The notes under the pieces were generated by a model, which saw only the letters and a list, made by a program, of their open reading frames with translations, had not been told where the DNA came from and made no database searches. From the NCBI RefSeq assembly GCF_018390535.1, contig NZ_JAHBBW010000001.1:62001-126000 (forward strand): DNA of 64,000 nucleotides. The letters run 5' to 3'. This document shows positions 7,550-16,489 of this stretch, one piece after another. Source of the stretch: Bacteroides propionicigenes (lineage in GTDB: Bacteria; Bacteroidota; Bacteroidia; Bacteroidales; Bacteroidaceae). How positions within the stretch are numbered: position 1 is the first letter of the stretch; each line of letters starts with the position of its first letter. Position numbers and translations under genes: made by a program.

Positions 7550-8647
7550 CTACAAATCTTCTTCTACACTATCGAGTTTCAGTTTATCACTGTCGTCACG
7601 TCTTTCGTAATATTGTTTCCGCAGAGGGTTGGCGTGTGCTTCCTTCTCGCGCAAGCGGTTACGGAACACGTCGATTGCCACATAGACAGCCTGACGGAAA
7701 GAATCTTCGGAAGCGAGTCCCTTTCCCGCAATGTCATAGGCTGTGCCATGCGCAGGTGAAGTACGCACCACCGGAAGTCCCGCTGTATAGTTCACGCCTT
7801 CGTCCATTGCCAATGCCTTGAACGGGGCAAGTCCCTGGTCATGGTACATCGCCAGTACGCCGTCAAAATGGGTAAAGTTACCGGAACCCATAAAACCGTC
7901 AGCCGGATATGGACCGTAGCACAACATACCTTTGTCCGCCAGTTCTTTAATGGCAGGACTGATTATTTCCTGTTCCTCCGTACCCAGCAGACCTTCATCG
8001 CCTGCATGCGGATTCAGAGAAAGTACGGCAATGCGCGGCGCTCCGATACCGAAGTCCTGTTTCAACGAACGGTTGAAGATTACCAGTTTCTCTTGTATCA
8101 ATTCTTTGGTAATAGTCGATGCAATCTCTCTTACGGGGATATGACCTGTCACCAGCGCCACCCGGAAGTCATCTTTCATCAGAATCATCAAAGCCTTTCT
8201 GCCGTCACCCAACTTCTCCTCGATATACTCCGTATGTCCGGGGAAGGAAAACTCTTCCGACTGGATAGTATGCTTATTGATAGGTGCTGTGACAATAACG
8301 TCAATCAGTCCCGCCTTATACTCTTCAATGGCTTTTTCCAAAGCGCCAAGTGCAGCTTTGCCCGCCTCAAGGTCAGGCTTGGAGAACTCCACCTTCACTT
8401 CATCGTCCGTACAGTTCACCACGCTCAGACGCTCAGGCGCAGCTTCAGATGCCGAGTTTACAATACTGAAATTGGTCGGCAAATCCAGCGATTTGCGGTG
8501 ATAGGCGGCTACTTTGGGCGAGCCGTAAATAATCGGAGTGCATAGTTCCAGCATCGTAGGGTCTGAGAACGTTTTCAAAATCACCTCATACCCTACTCCG
8601 TTTATGTCTCCCTGAGTGATGCCGACTCTTATTTTATTATCTTCCAT
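7550..8647 (-). CDS. pdxA: 4-hydroxythreonine-4-phosphate dehydrogenase PdxA
   Basis: This 365-residue cytoplasmic enzyme carries the PdxA signatures GITQGDINGVGYEV near the N-terminus, SLNPHAGDEGLLG, and the metal/substrate region AMYHDQGLAPFKAL followed by RTSPAHGTAYDIAGKG. It oxidises 4-phosphohydroxy-L-threonine for pyridoxal 5'-phosphate synthesis by the DXP-dependent route, working with PdxJ, which is not in the window. The conserved metal-binding histidines (in HDQG and in SLNPHAG) are present. It lies 2 bases after the DUF4837 gene and 1 base before the sigma-54 activator. The length is slightly above the usual ~330 because of the C-terminal tail. Confidence 0.95.
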   Translation of the reverse strand: MEDNKIRVGITQGDINGVGYEVILKTFSDPTMLELCTPIIYGSPKVAAYHRKSLDLPTNFSIVNSASEAAPERLSVVNCTDDEVKVEFSKPDLEAGKAALGALEKAIEEYKAGLIDVIVTAPINKHTIQSEEFSFPGHTEYIEEKLGDGRKALMILMKDDFRVALVTGHIPVREIASTITKELIQEKLVIFNRSLKQDFGIGAPRIAVLSLNPHAGDEGLLGTEEQEIISPAIKELADKGMLCYGPYPADGFMGSGNFTHFDGVLAMYHDQGLAPFKALAMDEGVNYTAGLPVVRTSPAHGTAYDIAGKGLASEDSFRQAVYVAIDVFRNRLREKEAHANPLRKQYYERRDDSDKLKLDSVEEDL

Positions 8648-8649
8648 TC

Positions 8650-9708
8650 TTATTTTTCTGTTTTAGTAGAATCTTCTTTTGTTACTGCCAAAGGCATTTC
8701 GTTTCCTTCCTGTTTGCTTCCGGGCAACTTAAGCGTATACAATGACGCTTCCATCTGGCGCACCAAGTTACGCTTCAGCTTGTCGGGTGAGTATACAAAT
8801 ATTTCAGATACGATAATACGCTGATTAGCCTTGTCCAAACGGACATGGGAAACGTACGGGCCACCCATAAAGTCACCCTTCACACGCCACAGGCCGCGGG
8901 CCTCCAAAGCATATTCGCCTTGCACATTGATAGGACGCACATCCGTCATCAACGAGTCGGTTTCCATGTACATACCTTCTCTCGCACCGGGGATATTGAT
9001 TTTCATCACAGAGTCGCGCTTATGCACAAAGTACTCTTTCGTAAATGTATCTTTGTCCGTATATGGGTAAGAGTAGATAACGAAGTTCTGGTCTCCGGTA
9101 GCCGCATTCGTACCTGCCCAGAAGAAATTTTCTCCCTGTTTGGTTGCGGTCAGTTCACCGGGAACCCATACGTCACAGTCGAACATACTCTTTACTTTCG
9201 TAGAAACATAGTCATTATGCTTGTTCTCCAACACTGAAATCTGACGGTTCATCTCGGCACGGGTAAAGAAGTCTACGATTACCTGTCTGTTTTCTTCGAC
9301 AAACTTCTCGAAAGAGGCTTCGTCCGGTGCTTGGATAGTCAGGATGGATTGCGGAGCGGCATATACGTTTTTCGCATACTTGAACTTGGGCTGCGTGTAC
9401 AAATCCTTGTTCACCTCCACAATTATAATATTACGGATGAGCTTCAAGGTAGAGTCATAATTTGCCGGAGAAGTATACATTATACGGAATGAACGTTCCG
9501 ACTGGGGCAAGCCCGGTACATCAGAATCAAGTACATTGTAAAGGGCACGACCCGCAGGACGCTCCCACAACCCTTGATCAACCACTACCAAAATTTCATA
9601 CGCCCGACCGCTGGATGTCGGAGTAAACACACCCTTCTTGCCGTTACCGCACGCCGAAAACAGTGCAAGTATCAGGGCCATACTCAAATAAAACAGGTGT
9701 TTCTTCAT
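8650..9708 (-). CDS. DUF4837 family lipoprotein
   Basis: This 352-residue protein has a lipoprotein signal peptide with lipobox LFSAC (Cys20) followed by GNGKKG. The body (PTSSGRAYEILVVVDQGLWERPAGRALYNVLDSDVPGLPQSE) matches DUF4837, a Bacteroidota family of unknown function. It is the first gene after a candidate promoter (-7 box at 9732-9739) and runs straight into pdxA. The residues after Cys20 (GNGKKG) are not acidic, so surface export is not predicted with any confidence. No catalytic motif is seen. Confidence 0.8.
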   Translation of the reverse strand: MKKHLFYLSMALILALFSACGNGKKGVFTPTSSGRAYEILVVVDQGLWERPAGRALYNVLDSDVPGLPQSERSFRIMYTSPANYDSTLKLIRNIIIVEVNKDLYTQPKFKYAKNVYAAPQSILTIQAPDEASFEKFVEENRQVIVDFFTRAEMNRQISVLENKHNDYVSTKVKSMFDCDVWVPGELTATKQGENFFWAGTNAATGDQNFVIYSYPYTDKDTFTKEYFVHKRDSVMKINIPGAREGMYMETDSLMTDVRPINVQGEYALEARGLWRVKGDFMGGPYVSHVRLDKANQRIIVSEIFVYSPDKLKRNLVRQMEASLYTLKLPGSKQEGNEMPLAVTKEDSTKTEK

Positions 9709-9731
9709 ATATCTATGTATTTTAGTTTTTA

Positions 9732-9739
9732 CAAAGCTA
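9732..9739 (-). promoter_or_regulatory. Candidate -7 box for the DUF4837-pdxA-lptE-secG operon
   Basis: On the minus strand this reads TAGCTTTG, matching TAnnTTTG, 24 bases before the DUF4837 start. Confidence 0.5.
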
Positions 9740-9777
9740 CGAAAAAGCCATATAAGCTTGACGCCAAAGTTAATAAT

Positions 9778-10815
9778 TTATATTAATTCTTCTTTATTCT
9801 CTTCCTGTTTGGCCGTTGAAAGCATACCGCACGCAGCAAATATATCTTCACCGCGGGAAGCCCGAATCGTAGTAAACAATCCATGCGATGTCAGATAATC
9901 GCGAAGCGTCGTCATCGTCTCCATATCGGCGCCCTCCAAATCAACTCCGGGGATAGCATGGAAACGAATCAGGTTGATGCGACAGTCCAACCCGCGCAAC
10001 AGCTTCAGCAACTCCTTGGCATACAACAACGAATCGTTCACTCCCTTGAAAACAATATACTCGAAGGATAGTCTGCGCTGTTTGCTAAAATCATAGTTTC
10101 TTAACAGTTCTACAATCTCGGTAATGGAGAAGGCTTTCTCGGCAGGCATCAGTTCGCGTCGTTGCAAGGGTACGGGCGAGTGCAGGCTGATTGCCAAATG
10201 GCAGTCCGATTCTTCAATGAAACGCTGCAACCCCTTACGAAGCCCTACGGAAGAGAGTGTAATCCGTTTCGGGCTCCAACCGTAACCATAGGAGGCCGTC
10301 ATCACCTCCAATGCTTTCAGCACCTCGTCAAGATTATCCAGCGGCTCTCCCATACCCATCATAACCACATTGGTCAGCTTGTCGCGTTCGGGCAGAGAAT
10401 TTATTTGGTTGACAATCTGATTGGCGGTCAAGTTAGCGGTAAAGCCTTGCTTGCCTGTCATGCAGAACTTACAATTCATCTTACACCCCACTTGGGAAGA
10501 TACGCACAGCGTAGCCCTATCCTCGTCCGGGATGTAAACAGCCTCTACATAATGCCCGTCTCCCACACGATACAGATACTTCACCGTACCGTCTGCAGAG
10601 CGCATGGCATCTACCGGCGCTTCACCTCCCACCTCATAGATTTCTTTCAGCAACTCCCTGTGTTTCAACGACAGATTCGTCATTTCGTCTATGGAAGCCA
10701 CCTTCTTGTCATATAGCCATGAAGCAATCTGTTTGGCCGCAAATCCGGGCATTCCCAGATTCTTCACCACTGTCTTCAGTTCGGTTAATGTAAGCCCTAA
10801 TAGAGGTTGTTTCAT
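9778..10815 (-). CDS. rlmN: 23S rRNA/tRNA adenosine-C2 methyltransferase RlmN
   Basis: This 345-residue radical-SAM enzyme methylates C2 of A2503 in 23S rRNA and A37 of some tRNAs. The iron-sulfur cluster motif CX3CX2C is at C111, C115 and C118 (CKMNCKFC). The catalytic methyl-carrier cysteine is C329 in FAACGML. The SAM-binding GMGEPLDN is present. The N-terminal ~90 residues form the helical RNA-binding part (KQIASWLY). It has its own -7 box upstream (10879-10886), and the DUF4837 operon has a separate one, so it is probably a separate transcription unit. Confidence 0.96.
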   Translation of the reverse strand: MKQPLLGLTLTELKTVVKNLGMPGFAAKQIASWLYDKKVASIDEMTNLSLKHRELLKEIYEVGGEAPVDAMRSADGTVKYLYRVGDGHYVEAVYIPDEDRATLCVSSQVGCKMNCKFCMTGKQGFTANLTANQIVNQINSLPERDKLTNVVMMGMGEPLDNLDEVLKALEVMTASYGYGWSPKRITLSSVGLRKGLQRFIEESDCHLAISLHSPVPLQRRELMPAEKAFSITEIVELLRNYDFSKQRRLSFEYIVFKGVNDSLLYAKELLKLLRGLDCRINLIRFHAIPGVDLEGADMETMTTLRDYLTSHGLFTTIRASRGEDIFAACGMLSTAKQEENKEELI

Positions 10816-10878
10816 TCTGATTGTCTTTTTACTGATTCAAATACGCTGATGTAACTAATCACATTAAGTTATCTTTTG

Positions 10879-10886
10879 CAAAGGTA
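10879..10886 (-). promoter_or_regulatory. Candidate -7 box for rlmN
   Basis: On the minus strand this reads TACCTTTG, matching TAnnTTTG, 64 bases before the rlmN start. It lies just after the terminator hairpin of the upstream gene. Confidence 0.5.
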
Positions 10887-10903
10887 GGAATAAAGTTGCA
10901 CAA

Positions 10904-10936
10904 ATGAAAAAGCCGTTCGACATTTATCGAACGGCT
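10904..10936 (-). terminator. Terminator of the PpiD-like gene
   Basis: A perfect 10-bp stem (10911-10920 with 10927-10936, arm AGCCGTTCGA) with a 6-base loop is followed on the minus strand by TTTTTCATTTG. Confidence 0.8.
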
Positions 10937-10968
10937 CTCCCAAGTATTATAACTTTATTCTTCCTTTC

Positions 10969-13107
10969 TTAGAAATACAGATAGCGATTATCTTTCACAT
11001 CGGCATTCAGATACAAATCATTGATGAACTGGCCTGCCATACGTGCATGCATATTCTCCAATGTAGCTTCTTCTGTCTTCTGGTCGTAAGTTTCGTTCAG
11101 TTTTTCCTTAGCGTAAGGCTGCAGAACGAATACGCCTCCGTTACCCTTAATAGGAGCACTCAGCTTATTCAATTCAGCGATTGAAGCGTAAGCGCCTACC
11201 AGCGGTTCGCTACTGCGCAATGCCGGAACGTAAGCCGGAGCAGCAAAAGTTACGTGCTTTACAGAGTCGCTAACGGCGTTCGCCATATTCTTATATTGGT
11301 CGAAAGAAGTCGCACCGGCAGCTTTCATTTCAGCCATAATTTTCTCGGCTTTCTTATCACGGAGGATTTCGCTTCTCAGCTGGTCTTTTACCATAGACAA
11401 CGGACGGTAACCTTCCGGAACAATGCTCGTAACGGCTACTACCATCATATGGTCGCTTTCGCCGCATTCGTACAGACCGGAAACTTCACCGGCTTTCGCT
11501 CCAAATGCCCATTTCAAGGCTTCTTTTGTTCCTTTCACACCACCGATGGTATGTTCCGAGCTATACAAATCAGCTCTGTCCAACAGTCTGTAACCGGCAT
11601 CTTCGGCATTGGCAGCCAGCTTTTCCAACGTATTGTTGGTAGCGATGAACTGGCTGAAGTCATTGTATGCCTTGCTATAAGTTTCCTTGCTGAACTCAAC
11701 CGGACGCTTGATAACGGCTACTTTATATTTATCTTTCACAGCCTTCTTGTTCATAACTTGAAGAATAACGTTTGCCTGACCTAAAGCAAGGTTAGCCAAC
11801 TCGTTCTGACCCAAAGTCGTGATAGCTGTGATATACTTCAGGTTGTCACCGTCCACCTGAGCGCCTTCGTAGTTGGCAGAAGAAATCCAAGTCGATTCAC
11901 CTGTCTGACCGTACTTCTTGGCAATTTCCGCAAAGTCAGCTCCACCCTTGATGGCTGTATAGATACTGTCCGCCAAAGTCTTGGTCTTGTCAGCGTCTTC
12001 AGCTGCAATCTGAATCTGACGGTACTGGATAGAGTCGGCCATAGCGGTAGCAGCCAATTTCTTGAAAGAGTTGATTGTATTGTCCGATGCATTATAGTAA
12101 GGACCGTAAACACCGCCTACCTTCACAGAATCCAAACGGGCAACAACATCAGAAGGCAGCGCTTTGTCTGTATAATACAAGTCAACATATTGCTGGGTAG
12201 AACCGGTTGAGCGGATAAAGTTTGCATAGTCGGAAGAAGTCTCTACCAATTGTGCAGTGTATTCTTCCACTTCTTTTTGAATATCCGCTTTGTCTTCCGG
12301 ACTTGCAGTAACCTGTACATCGATATACTTGATACTGCGGGTTTCCACATATTGTCTGAATTGTTCTTTCTTCTTGTCATAGGCCTCTTTCAGGTCAGAT
12401 TCCTTGATAACGATTGTAGAATCTACAATAGAGGAATAAGGAACGGCTGCCAGCAACAGGTCAGACTGGTCTGCGCGTGCATTGAAAGCATCTTCCGCTT
12501 CAACGGGGTTAGAGAAGAGAGACTTTGTAATCAAAGCCTGGTATTTTTCTTGCAGGCGAGCCTGTACGAGCGACTTCTCTACAAAAGCCCAGAAGTTGTA
12601 CATAGAGTTGTAGTACTCTGCATATTGAGCCGGCATTTGAGCCTTGTTCATTTTAGAGTAATCCACCAAGAACTTCTTCAGCATATCTTTGTCGAAAGCG
12701 CCGGTCTGCGGATTGCGGAACGGAGTCTGTTGCAGCATCGGATGTACACCGGCATCAATAATAGCCTGAAGTTCAGCCTTAGAAACAGTCAAGCCCAGTT
12801 TTGCAGCTTCGTTCTCAATTAATTTATTGTTTACGTATGCTCTCCATACTTCGTCTTTAATCTGATTGGTTTGTTCATCGCTCAAAGCGTTCAAGCCACT
12901 GGAAAATTTCACGACTTCCGTATATTCCTCTACCAATGCTTGAAAATCCTGAGCGGAAATTGTTTCCCCGTTCACTTCACCTACATCTTGTGACTGGTGC
13001 GGCTGAAGTACTTTCCACGCGTCTCCCGCGATGAAGGCAAACAGCGCCAAACCAATAACAATCACCAATAAGGGCCCTTTAGACCGAATGTTTTGTAATG
13101 TTGCCAT
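10969..13107 (-). CDS. PpiD/SurA-like periplasmic peptidyl-prolyl isomerase
   Basis: This 712-residue membrane-anchored periplasmic foldase has a short cytoplasmic N-terminus and one membrane segment (about residues 13-29, GPLLVIVIGLALFAFIAGDAW). Next comes a SurA-N-like chaperone region (VGEVNGETISAQDFQALVEEY, then IKDEVWRAYVNNKLIENEA). A parvulin-like domain lies in the middle (RQIQIAAEDADKTKTLADSIY, GADFAEIAKKYGQT). The layout matches the PpiD/SurA_N_3 group, which assists folding of proteins leaving the Sec channel. Total length is close to Escherichia coli PpiD (~620) plus an extended C-terminus. It is likely transcribed separately from the CNNM gene (123-base gap) and ends at a terminator. 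Confidence 0.88.
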   Translation of the reverse strand: MATLQNIRSKGPLLVIVIGLALFAFIAGDAWKVLQPHQSQDVGEVNGETISAQDFQALVEEYTEVVKFSSGLNALSDEQTNQIKDEVWRAYVNNKLIENEAAKLGLTVSKAELQAIIDAGVHPMLQQTPFRNPQTGAFDKDMLKKFLVDYSKMNKAQMPAQYAEYYNSMYNFWAFVEKSLVQARLQEKYQALITKSLFSNPVEAEDAFNARADQSDLLLAAVPYSSIVDSTIVIKESDLKEAYDKKKEQFRQYVETRSIKYIDVQVTASPEDKADIQKEVEEYTAQLVETSSDYANFIRSTGSTQQYVDLYYTDKALPSDVVARLDSVKVGGVYGPYYNASDNTINSFKKLAATAMADSIQYRQIQIAAEDADKTKTLADSIYTAIKGGADFAEIAKKYGQTGESTWISSANYEGAQVDGDNLKYITAITTLGQNELANLALGQANVILQVMNKKAVKDKYKVAVIKRPVEFSKETYSKAYNDFSQFIATNNTLEKLAANAEDAGYRLLDRADLYSSEHTIGGVKGTKEALKWAFGAKAGEVSGLYECGESDHMMVVAVTSIVPEGYRPLSMVKDQLRSEILRDKKAEKIMAEMKAAGATSFDQYKNMANAVSDSVKHVTFAAPAYVPALRSSEPLVGAYASIAELNKLSAPIKGNGGVFVLQPYAKEKLNETYDQKTEEATLENMHARMAGQFINDLYLNADVKDNRYLYF

Positions 13108-13230
13108 TTTAGTTAATATGAATTATTTGTTTATTATTATTTTCTTTCCAAAGTTCATTTTAGCGCACGAAGATACAAAAAATGCTAATACGCATCTATT
13201 TATTCTTTAAAAATTTACGCTGAAACGAAA

Positions 13231-14487
13231 TTATTCCGTGACTTTCAACCGCACTAACTCTATTTTAGTGGCTGTCACCTTAATTATCTTGAACTGATAT
13301 TCGTCGATAACGACCACTTCATGCAACTTCGGGAAGCTTTGATAACGGTTCAGTATCAGCCCGCCTATCGTAAGGTATTCATCCGATTCCGGCAGTTCGA
13401 GATTGAATGTTTCGTTTACTTTCTCTATTTCAAGGCGTGCGGACAATACATATTCATGTTCGTCTATTTGCTTGCAGATGTAAGAAGTGTTATCGTGCTC
13501 GTCCTCAATATCGCCGAATATTTCCTCCACCAAGTCTTCCAAAGAGACGATGCCGGATGTACCGCCGAATTCATCTACAACGACAGCAATCGTCTTCTTC
13601 TGTTGCATAAAGAGTTTCATCAGCTTGTGCGCCGCCATCGTTTCGGGCACAATGGGTACTTCCTTGACGTTGTTTCTCCAGTCCGCCGGGTTTCTGAACA
13701 TCTCGGAGGAGTGGATATAGCCGATTACATTATCTATATTGCCGTCATATACAATAATCTTGGAGATGCCCGATTCCACAAACAAGTTTCTCAAGTCCTC
13801 AAGCGAAGCGGTCACATCCACAGCCACCACTTCCGTACGGGGAACTATGCAGTCGCGTATCTTTATGTTGGAAAAATCAAGCGCATTCTGAAATATTTTC
13901 ACTTCCGCATCCAGTTCCTCCTCATTGGTGGCGTTCTCTATGCCCGACTGGACAAAATAGTCCAAATCCACTTTACCGAATGCCTTGTCGGACGCTTCCT
14001 TGTTTATCTTCATGCCAAACAGGCGCAAGAAGAGATAGGACAACCCGGAAGCGAACTTTGATACAGGAAACAAAACGACGTAACAGATAAACAAAGGAAC
14101 CGCAAAGACCCGCAACATCAGGTTCGGATTAATCTTGAACAAGGTCTTTGGCAGGAACTCACCCGTCACAAGGATGATAAGCGTGGATATGACAGTCTGC
14201 ACCAACACCATAATAAAATGATTCTCAATCATTCCTGCCAGCAGACTCACCTCAATAATCTGTGCCATGAGGATACCGTAGATGACCAGTGCTATGTTAT
14301 TCCCCACCAGCATGGTGGAGATAAAATTATTCGGGTTGCGGAAGAAGCAAGAAAGGATGCTCGACGTGACACCCGGCTTCCGTTCCATTTCAAAACGAAG
14401 CTTATCCACGGAAACAAAAGCAATCTCCATACCCGAGAAGAAGGCGGAGAAAGCCATGGTTATTAACAGGTAAATAATAGTATCCAT
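13231..14487 (-). CDS. CNNM/CBS-domain membrane protein (hemolysin/CorC family)
   Basis: This 418-residue protein has an N-terminal CNNM (DUF21) membrane domain with about four segments (MDTIIYLLITMAFSAFFSGMEIAF, NPNNFISTMLVGNNIALVIYG, TLIILVTGEFLPKTLF). A pair of CBS domains follows (CIVPRTEVVAVDV; VVVDEFGGTSGIVSLEDLVEEIFGDIEDE), and then a CorC_HlyC transporter-associated domain. The family is linked to Mg2+ or other divalent-cation efflux; 'hemolysin' is a legacy name. Related proteins are called GldE in gliding Bacteroidota, but no gliding genes are visible here. It lies 4 bases after lptC, so it belongs to the coaX-lptC operon. Confidence 0.88.
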   Translation of the reverse strand: MDTIIYLLITMAFSAFFSGMEIAFVSVDKLRFEMERKPGVTSSILSCFFRNPNNFISTMLVGNNIALVIYGILMAQIIEVSLLAGMIENHFIMVLVQTVISTLIILVTGEFLPKTLFKINPNLMLRVFAVPLFICYVVLFPVSKFASGLSYLFLRLFGMKINKEASDKAFGKVDLDYFVQSGIENATNEEELDAEVKIFQNALDFSNIKIRDCIVPRTEVVAVDVTASLEDLRNLFVESGISKIIVYDGNIDNVIGYIHSSEMFRNPADWRNNVKEVPIVPETMAAHKLMKLFMQQKKTIAVVVDEFGGTSGIVSLEDLVEEIFGDIEDEHDNTSYICKQIDEHEYVLSARLEIEKVNETFNLELPESDEYLTIGGLILNRYQSFPKLHEVVVIDEYQFKIIKVTATKIELVRLKVTE

Positions 14488-14491
14488 TATA

Positions 14492-15118
14492 TCATTTGAT
14501 GCTGTCTGTTCTCAACGTATCGGAAGGAGCGGCGCTATCCTCGTCTACATAAAAGATGCCTTCCGTCTTAAAGAAACGGTATTTTGTCAGTTGTTCATTC
14601 GATTCAAAGCCAATGGCATAGATTATCTGGTCGGGTTGTTCTATGCGCACCCGCCTGTCGGAGTACACGCGCTTTTTGTTCTGGTCCCAGTACAACAGTT
14701 CGGTGTCAAACTTCTCGCCTTTCAGGTTTTGTATGTGCACATTCCCCATCAGTTTCCACAGCTCTTTCTTATTATAATAATAGGCCGTATCGGCTTTGAT
14801 GCTGGCTTCCGTATGGAATACGGAATCGAATTTCTCCAAATAAATACCTTTCTCGAACGCCCAGTAAGGCGGGTTCTTACGGTCGTAAATCAGCCATTCC
14901 GCCGTGTTGACACGATAACGGGTGATACCCGAGTCGGAAATCAGTGTTGTAACCCCCTTGGTATCCATAACCGGCAACGAATCACGCTCGGTAATGGCAG
15001 CTCCCATTTCTTTTTTGCGTCCGGAACAGGAAGAAAATAAAAGAAGCATAACCATCACCCCAAGGGCAATGGTTATGCTCATATGCTTATGTTCGACAAC
15101 GTTGGGTTGTAGCGACAT
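14492..15118 (-). CDS. lptC: LPS export periplasmic protein LptC
   Basis: This ~208-residue lipoprotein-like protein has lipobox LFSSC (Cys31 from the chosen start), followed by the LptC beta-jellyroll pattern: NTAEWLIYDRKNPPYWAFEKGIYLEKFD, ADTAYYYNKKELWKLMGNVHIQNLKGEKFDTELLYWDQNKKRVYSD. LptC links the inner-membrane LptBFG ABC transporter to the LptA bridge. The open frame extends upstream to 15229 into the TPR gene, but the ATG at 15118 is only 4 bases after the TPR stop and is preferred. An ATG at 15082 is also possible and would place the lipobox nearer the N-terminus. The CNNM gene follows after 4 bases. Confidence 0.88.
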   Translation of the reverse strand: MSLQPNVVEHKHMSITIALGVMVMLLLFSSCSGRKKEMGAAITERDSLPVMDTKGVTTLISDSGITRYRVNTAEWLIYDRKNPPYWAFEKGIYLEKFDSVFHTEASIKADTAYYYNKKELWKLMGNVHIQNLKGEKFDTELLYWDQNKKRVYSDRRVRIEQPDQIIYAIGFESNEQLTKYRFFKTEGIFYVDEDSAAPSDTLRTDSIK

Positions 15119-15122
15119 ATTC

Positions 15123-16442
15123 TTATCTGATGGTTGTAGACTCACCAATCCAACCGCCAATCGTGATACGGTCACCGGCTTTGTAACCCAACATAAAGAG
15201 GTCTTTGGCCTGCGGAGTATGACGTGCATAGGTTGAAATCAGTTCATTTACTTTATCTGTAACGCTCGGGTCTACGGCTTTGGCGCGTTGCAGTTTGTCG
15301 ATAACTACATAGTAAGTACATCTGTTCAATGCAGGTTCGTCACTCCAGTTGGGGTTTGAACCATACATTTGAGCCAACAAGATATAAGGTTCACCGTAGC
15401 TTTCGTTGAAGCTGATAGCCTTCTGGGCATAAGTTCTTGCCTGAGACAGTTTCTTTGCCTGCCACAAAGCGGCTGCGGTAGCATAAGCCATTTCAGCTTT
15501 CTTCGAGTTGTCGGTTTCCATACCCAGCGCTTCATCGAAGTACTTCACGGCAGTATCATAGTCGCCTTTCTTATAGTACATATAGGCTACACCTACAGCT
15601 GCATCGGCACTCGGATTAACGCGATACAAATAGTCGGAAGCCTTAAAGTATGCTTCGCTTTCATTACACTTCATCATCTTCAAGATAGTGATAGTTTTCT
15701 TCAAGAAAGCGGAGTCTGATTTGTTTTCTTCAACTTTCGGACCATAAATATTCTGCAAAGACTCACAATCGGCTACACCGCTGTTTACGAACATAGCTAC
15801 CAAGTTATCCTTGATTGTTTGCAGAACCGACTTTTTCTTAGGATTGTTTTCGGCTGCGATAGCATCGTCAGCATACTGTGAAGCGTTGATATAATCCTGG
15901 AAGAATTGGTCTGTATGGTTTGTATCCGCCTTTACTTTCTGCATGGACACATCAATGAAATAGTGCAGTACGGCACCGTCCGATTCACCCTTGGCAGTCT
16001 CAGCCGATTCTTTCAGCCAAGCATAAGCCTGATTCAAATCCGGAGCCGGTGAATATTGCAGATAATCCACAGCTTTCGTACCCAGTGCAGAAGCTACACT
16101 CGGCACACCCTTCATTTTCGTAGCAAACTCAGGAATGTACTTCATTTTCTGGTCATGTACAGCCATCAGCTCATCAAACAGCTTCTTATACTCGGCAGAA
16201 TTACGATCCTTAATCTGGCTCATCAAGCCTACGAGAATCTTCTGCGCATCGGTATAAGTGTAATATCTCAGCGTCGGACAATCTTTCAGAACTTCCATAC
16301 AAGGAGCGTAGGCGTCCTTATAGTTTTTCGCTCTTACCGCCTCATGCGAGATACTACTGTTGGCATTACAATCACTTTGTGCGAAAGTGCTGGTTGCTCC
16401 ACCCGAAAGGAGCAAAACAGCGACAAGCGTTTTAATTTTCAT
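15123..16442 (-). CDS. TPR-repeat exported protein
   Basis: This 439-residue protein has a signal peptide (MKIKTLVAVLLLSGGATSTFAQ, cut near residue 21). The C-terminal half contains clear tetratricopeptide units (AAVGVAYMYYKKGDYDTAVKYFDEALG; AEMAYATAAALWQAKKLSQARTYAQKAISF; EPYILLAQMY). The N-terminal half has weaker helical repeats. It is likely a periplasmic scaffold. It sits between an outer-membrane protein gene (47 bases upstream) and lptC (4 bases downstream), which suggests an envelope-assembly role, though no function is established. The protein ends in ITIGGWIGESTTIR without a further domain. Confidence 0.78.
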   Translation of the reverse strand: MKIKTLVAVLLLSGGATSTFAQSDCNANSSISHEAVRAKNYKDAYAPCMEVLKDCPTLRYYTYTDAQKILVGLMSQIKDRNSAEYKKLFDELMAVHDQKMKYIPEFATKMKGVPSVASALGTKAVDYLQYSPAPDLNQAYAWLKESAETAKGESDGAVLHYFIDVSMQKVKADTNHTDQFFQDYINASQYADDAIAAENNPKKKSVLQTIKDNLVAMFVNSGVADCESLQNIYGPKVEENKSDSAFLKKTITILKMMKCNESEAYFKASDYLYRVNPSADAAVGVAYMYYKKGDYDTAVKYFDEALGMETDNSKKAEMAYATAAALWQAKKLSQARTYAQKAISFNESYGEPYILLAQMYGSNPNWSDEPALNRCTYYVVIDKLQRAKAVDPSVTDKVNELISTYARHTPQAKDLFMLGYKAGDRITIGGWIGESTTIR

Positions 16443-16489
16443 TGTATTTAATTTTTAGTTGTTATATTGTCTATTTTCACCACTCAACA

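Noticed and set aside
13231..14487. True hemolysin or gliding protein GldE
   Set aside because: CNNM/CBS/CorC architecture indicates an ion-transport-type protein; no gliding genes are present, and 'hemolysin' is a legacy name.
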